Origin: Marinibacterium profundimaris
GTDB lineage: Bacteria > Pseudomonadota > Alphaproteobacteria > Rhodobacterales > Rhodobacteraceae
DNA length: 64,000 nt
Direction: 5' to 3'
NCBI RefSeq assembly: GCF_002210095.1
Contig: NZ_AQQR01000003.1
Location: 310,001-374,000, forward strand
The position numbers and the translations under genes are program-made. Positions 62,383 through 64,000 of the stretch are shown here, piece by piece. The notes below the pieces were generated by a model. It did no database searches. It worked only from the letters and a program-made list of their open reading frames with translations, and was not told where the DNA came from. Numbering within the stretch: position 1 is the first letter of the stretch; each line of letters starts with the position of its first letter.

Positions 62383-63180
62383 ATGACCACCGAAAATCGG
62401 ACGCCCTCGGAACTCAGGAACATGTTTGGCGCCAACCTGCGCCTGCTCTCCGAAACCTATCCGTCGATCGCGGAACTTTCCCGCCAACTGGGAATCAATC
62501 GTACACAATTCAACCGTTACTTGTCCGGGGAAAGTTTCCCACGCCCCGACATACTGGCAAGGATCTGCACATTCTTCGATCTGGACGCGCGTATCCTGCT
62601 CGAGCCGGTTTCGGCCCTGCGCCCGTCCGGCGATATCCTCACGGGCGAAGAGCTGTGCGAATTCGTGGGCGCCGGCGCGCTGGATGTCCCCGAGGACGAG
62701 TTTCCCTCGGGCTTCTATCGCTTTACCCGCCGCTCCTTCGTCAATGAGGCGCAATTCGTGATCGGGCTCGTCTATGTCTACCGCCTCGACGGCGCGACCT
62801 ATGTCCGCGGCTACGAGGCCAAGGACGCGCTGCGCCAGCAGGGCATTCCGATCGACCAGCCATCGCGCGAATTCCGCGGCTTTGTCACCCGGCAGGAAGA
62901 CGGCATCGCCGCTGTGATGTCGCGGCGCAATGCGATGACCTGTTCCTTCAACTACCTGTCGCGCATCGCCTCGTTCGAGAACAACTTCTGGGTCGGATAC
63001 GTGACGCGCACGGTCCGGGAAAGCGTCACCGGACGGCGCGCGGTGCGCATGGTCTACGAGCATCTTCAAAGCAACCGGACGGCAATCATGTCGGCAGCGC
63101 GCAGCACGGGCTACGTAGAAAAGGAAGACGTGCTGCCCTTCCACCTGCGCCTGCTGCAACCCGACGCCGAATTCCGCTGA
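62383..63180 (+). CDS. XRE-family helix-turn-helix regulator with C-terminal sensor-like domain
   Basis: The 265-residue protein has an N-terminal helix-turn-helix of the XRE type (about residues 10-65, with SIAELSRQLGINRTQFNRYL). An additional 200-residue domain of mixed strands contains FYRFTRRSF and VIGLVYVYRLDGATYVRGYEA. I do not recognise the latter; it may be a ligand-binding domain. The ATG at 62383 is selected where similarity begins; the frame is open upstream to 62278. It precedes a Rieske oxygenase gene on the same strand by 108 bases and may control it. No signal peptide. Confidence 0.75.
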   Translation: MTTENRTPSELRNMFGANLRLLSETYPSIAELSRQLGINRTQFNRYLSGESFPRPDILARICTFFDLDARILLEPVSALRPSGDILTGEELCEFVGAGALDVPEDEFPSGFYRFTRRSFVNEAQFVIGLVYVYRLDGATYVRGYEAKDALRQQGIPIDQPSREFRGFVTRQEDGIAAVMSRRNAMTCSFNYLSRIASFENNFWVGYVTRTVRESVTGRRAVRMVYEHLQSNRTAIMSAARSTGYVEKEDVLPFHLRLLQPDAEFR

Positions 63181-63288
63181 GCCACGGGCGGGCCGCGATG
63201 TCCGCCAGCGACATTGCCTGTCGCGAACCAGCGCGCCGGGACGGGACCGTCCGGTCACCCTGAAGCAGCAGCCTCAGGAGTCCGGATC

Positions 63289-64000
63289 ATGACGCACGCC
63301 CGCCCCCCTGTCACCGACCGCTTCCCCGATCTCTCGGCCGTGCGCGCCCCGATCGCGCAGGCCAACGGGCTGCCCAACGCGCATTACACCGACCCCGCCG
63401 TGCATGACGAGGAACGCCGCGCCCTGCTGACGGACCAGTGGGCCGGGCTCGCCGTCGCCGCCGACGTGCCCGAGCCGGGCGATGCGATCCCGATCACCTA
63501 TCTCGACATCCCCCTCCTGCTGCTGCGCGACCGCGAGGGCCAGGTCCGCGTGTTCGAGAACATCTGCCGCCACCGCGGCATGATCCTGGTCTCGGCGCCC
63601 CGCCGGATCGAGGGCGCGATCCGCTGCCCCTACCATTCCTGGTGCTACGGCACCGACGGCCGCCTGGTCTCCACCCCGCATGTGGGCGGGCCGGGCCGCA
63701 ACACCCACGACGGGATCGACCGCACGACGCTGGGGCTGAACGAGGTCCGCAGCCATGTCTGGCGCGACGTCGTGTGGATCAACATCTCGGGCACCGCGGC
63801 CCCGTTCGAGGACGCCATGGCCGATGCCATCGCCCGCTGGGCCGATTTCGACCAGCCGCTTTACCACGGCGGCGCCGACAGCCGCTTCACCCTGACGGTG
63901 CAGGCGAACTGGAAGCTCGCGGTCGAGAATTACTGCGAAAGCTACCACCTGCCCTGGGTCCACCCCGGGCTGAACAGCTATTCGCGGCTGGAAGATCACT
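63289..64000 (+). CDS. Rieske non-heme iron oxygenase large subunit, 3' end missing
   Basis: The gene runs off the right edge after 237 codons. It has a Rieske [2Fe-2S] domain with C93-x-H95 (CRHRGM) and C113-x-x-H116 (CPYHSW), followed by the start of the catalytic domain with WKLAVENYCESYHLPWVH, which supplies the mononuclear iron histidines. The family includes aromatic ring-hydroxylating dioxygenases and demethylases for quaternary amines such as glycine betaine; the substrate cannot be fixed here. AGGAG lies 8 bases before ATG 63289. An XRE-type regulator gene is directly upstream. Confidence 0.9.
   Translation, partial: MTHARPPVTDRFPDLSAVRAPIAQANGLPNAHYTDPAVHDEERRALLTDQWAGLAVAADVPEPGDAIPITYLDIPLLLLRDREGQVRVFENICRHRGMILVSAPRRIEGAIRCPYHSWCYGTDGRLVSTPHVGGPGRNTHDGIDRTTLGLNEVRSHVWRDVVWINISGTAAPFEDAMADAIARWADFDQPLYHGGADSRFTLTVQANWKLAVENYCESYHLPWVHPGLNSYSRLEDH

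Overview
The window is high-GC DNA with alphaproteobacterial gene content, most like a Rhodobacteraceae (Roseobacter-type) heterotroph. The signs are tight ATGA-type operon overlaps, a DmdA-like GcvT-family protein, a rhizobial/rhodobacterial style che operon (STAS protein, cheY, cheA, cheW, cheR, cheY and a small DxxxQ protein, divergent from cheB, cheD and an MCP), the complete five-step hut pathway with HutF and HutG, and a TAT-exported multicopper oxidase. There are no rRNA genes, CRISPR arrays, transposases or prophage genes. Three tRNA genes (Ser-UGA, Val-UAC, Val-CAC) are present.

Layout. 1-3.3 kb: end of an RND-type membrane fusion protein gene, an amidase, and a small conserved protein. 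3.5-6.7 kb: two translationally coupled genes, an ATP-grasp ligase and a 675-residue protein with a papain-like Gln/Cys/His/Asn arrangement; I do not recognise this pair as a described system. 6.9-9.5 kb: a sulfatase fused to RTX calcium-binding repeats. 10.1-22.0 kb: ten codirectional minus-strand genes. They encode a GntR/FCD regulator, the three core enzymes of trans-4-hydroxy-L-proline degradation, a CUT1-type sugar ABC importer, a GH127 beta-L-arabinofuranosidase-like enzyme and a prolyl-aminopeptidase-like hydrolase. Together these look like a pathway for plant or algal arabinosylated hydroxyproline. 22.4-25.0 kb: a small Cys/Met-rich exported protein, two c-type cytochromes and a multicopper oxidase. 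25.3-27.1 kb: the DmdA-like protein and an Lrp/AsnC regulator. 27.6-35.0 kb: histidine utilisation, with hutF divergent from hutI-H-G-U and hutC convergent on hutU.

35.1-39.4 kb is a run of five broken genes: a Dpp-type permease with a nonsense codon, a truncated and frameshifted FAD oxidase, an aminotransferase with a nonsense codon that is cut off against a hutD remnant, that hutD remnant, and a sulfatase with two frameshifts. A MarR regulator and tRNA-Ser follow. 40.5-47.1 kb is core housekeeping: SPOR lipoprotein, D-Ala-D-Ala carboxypeptidase, tmk, holB, TatD nuclease, an MBL-fold hydrolase and an AEC transporter. 47.3-56.6 kb is the chemotaxis locus. 56.8-61.4 kb holds two tRNA-Val genes, an MFS transporter and lon, the last two sharing a terminator. 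61.7-64.0 kb has a conserved hypothetical gene, an XRE regulator and the start of a Rieske oxygenase gene cut by the window edge.

All calls come from reading translated sequence, motifs and spacing by eye. No database search was run, so family names rest on recognised motifs and substrates are inferences unless stated otherwise.
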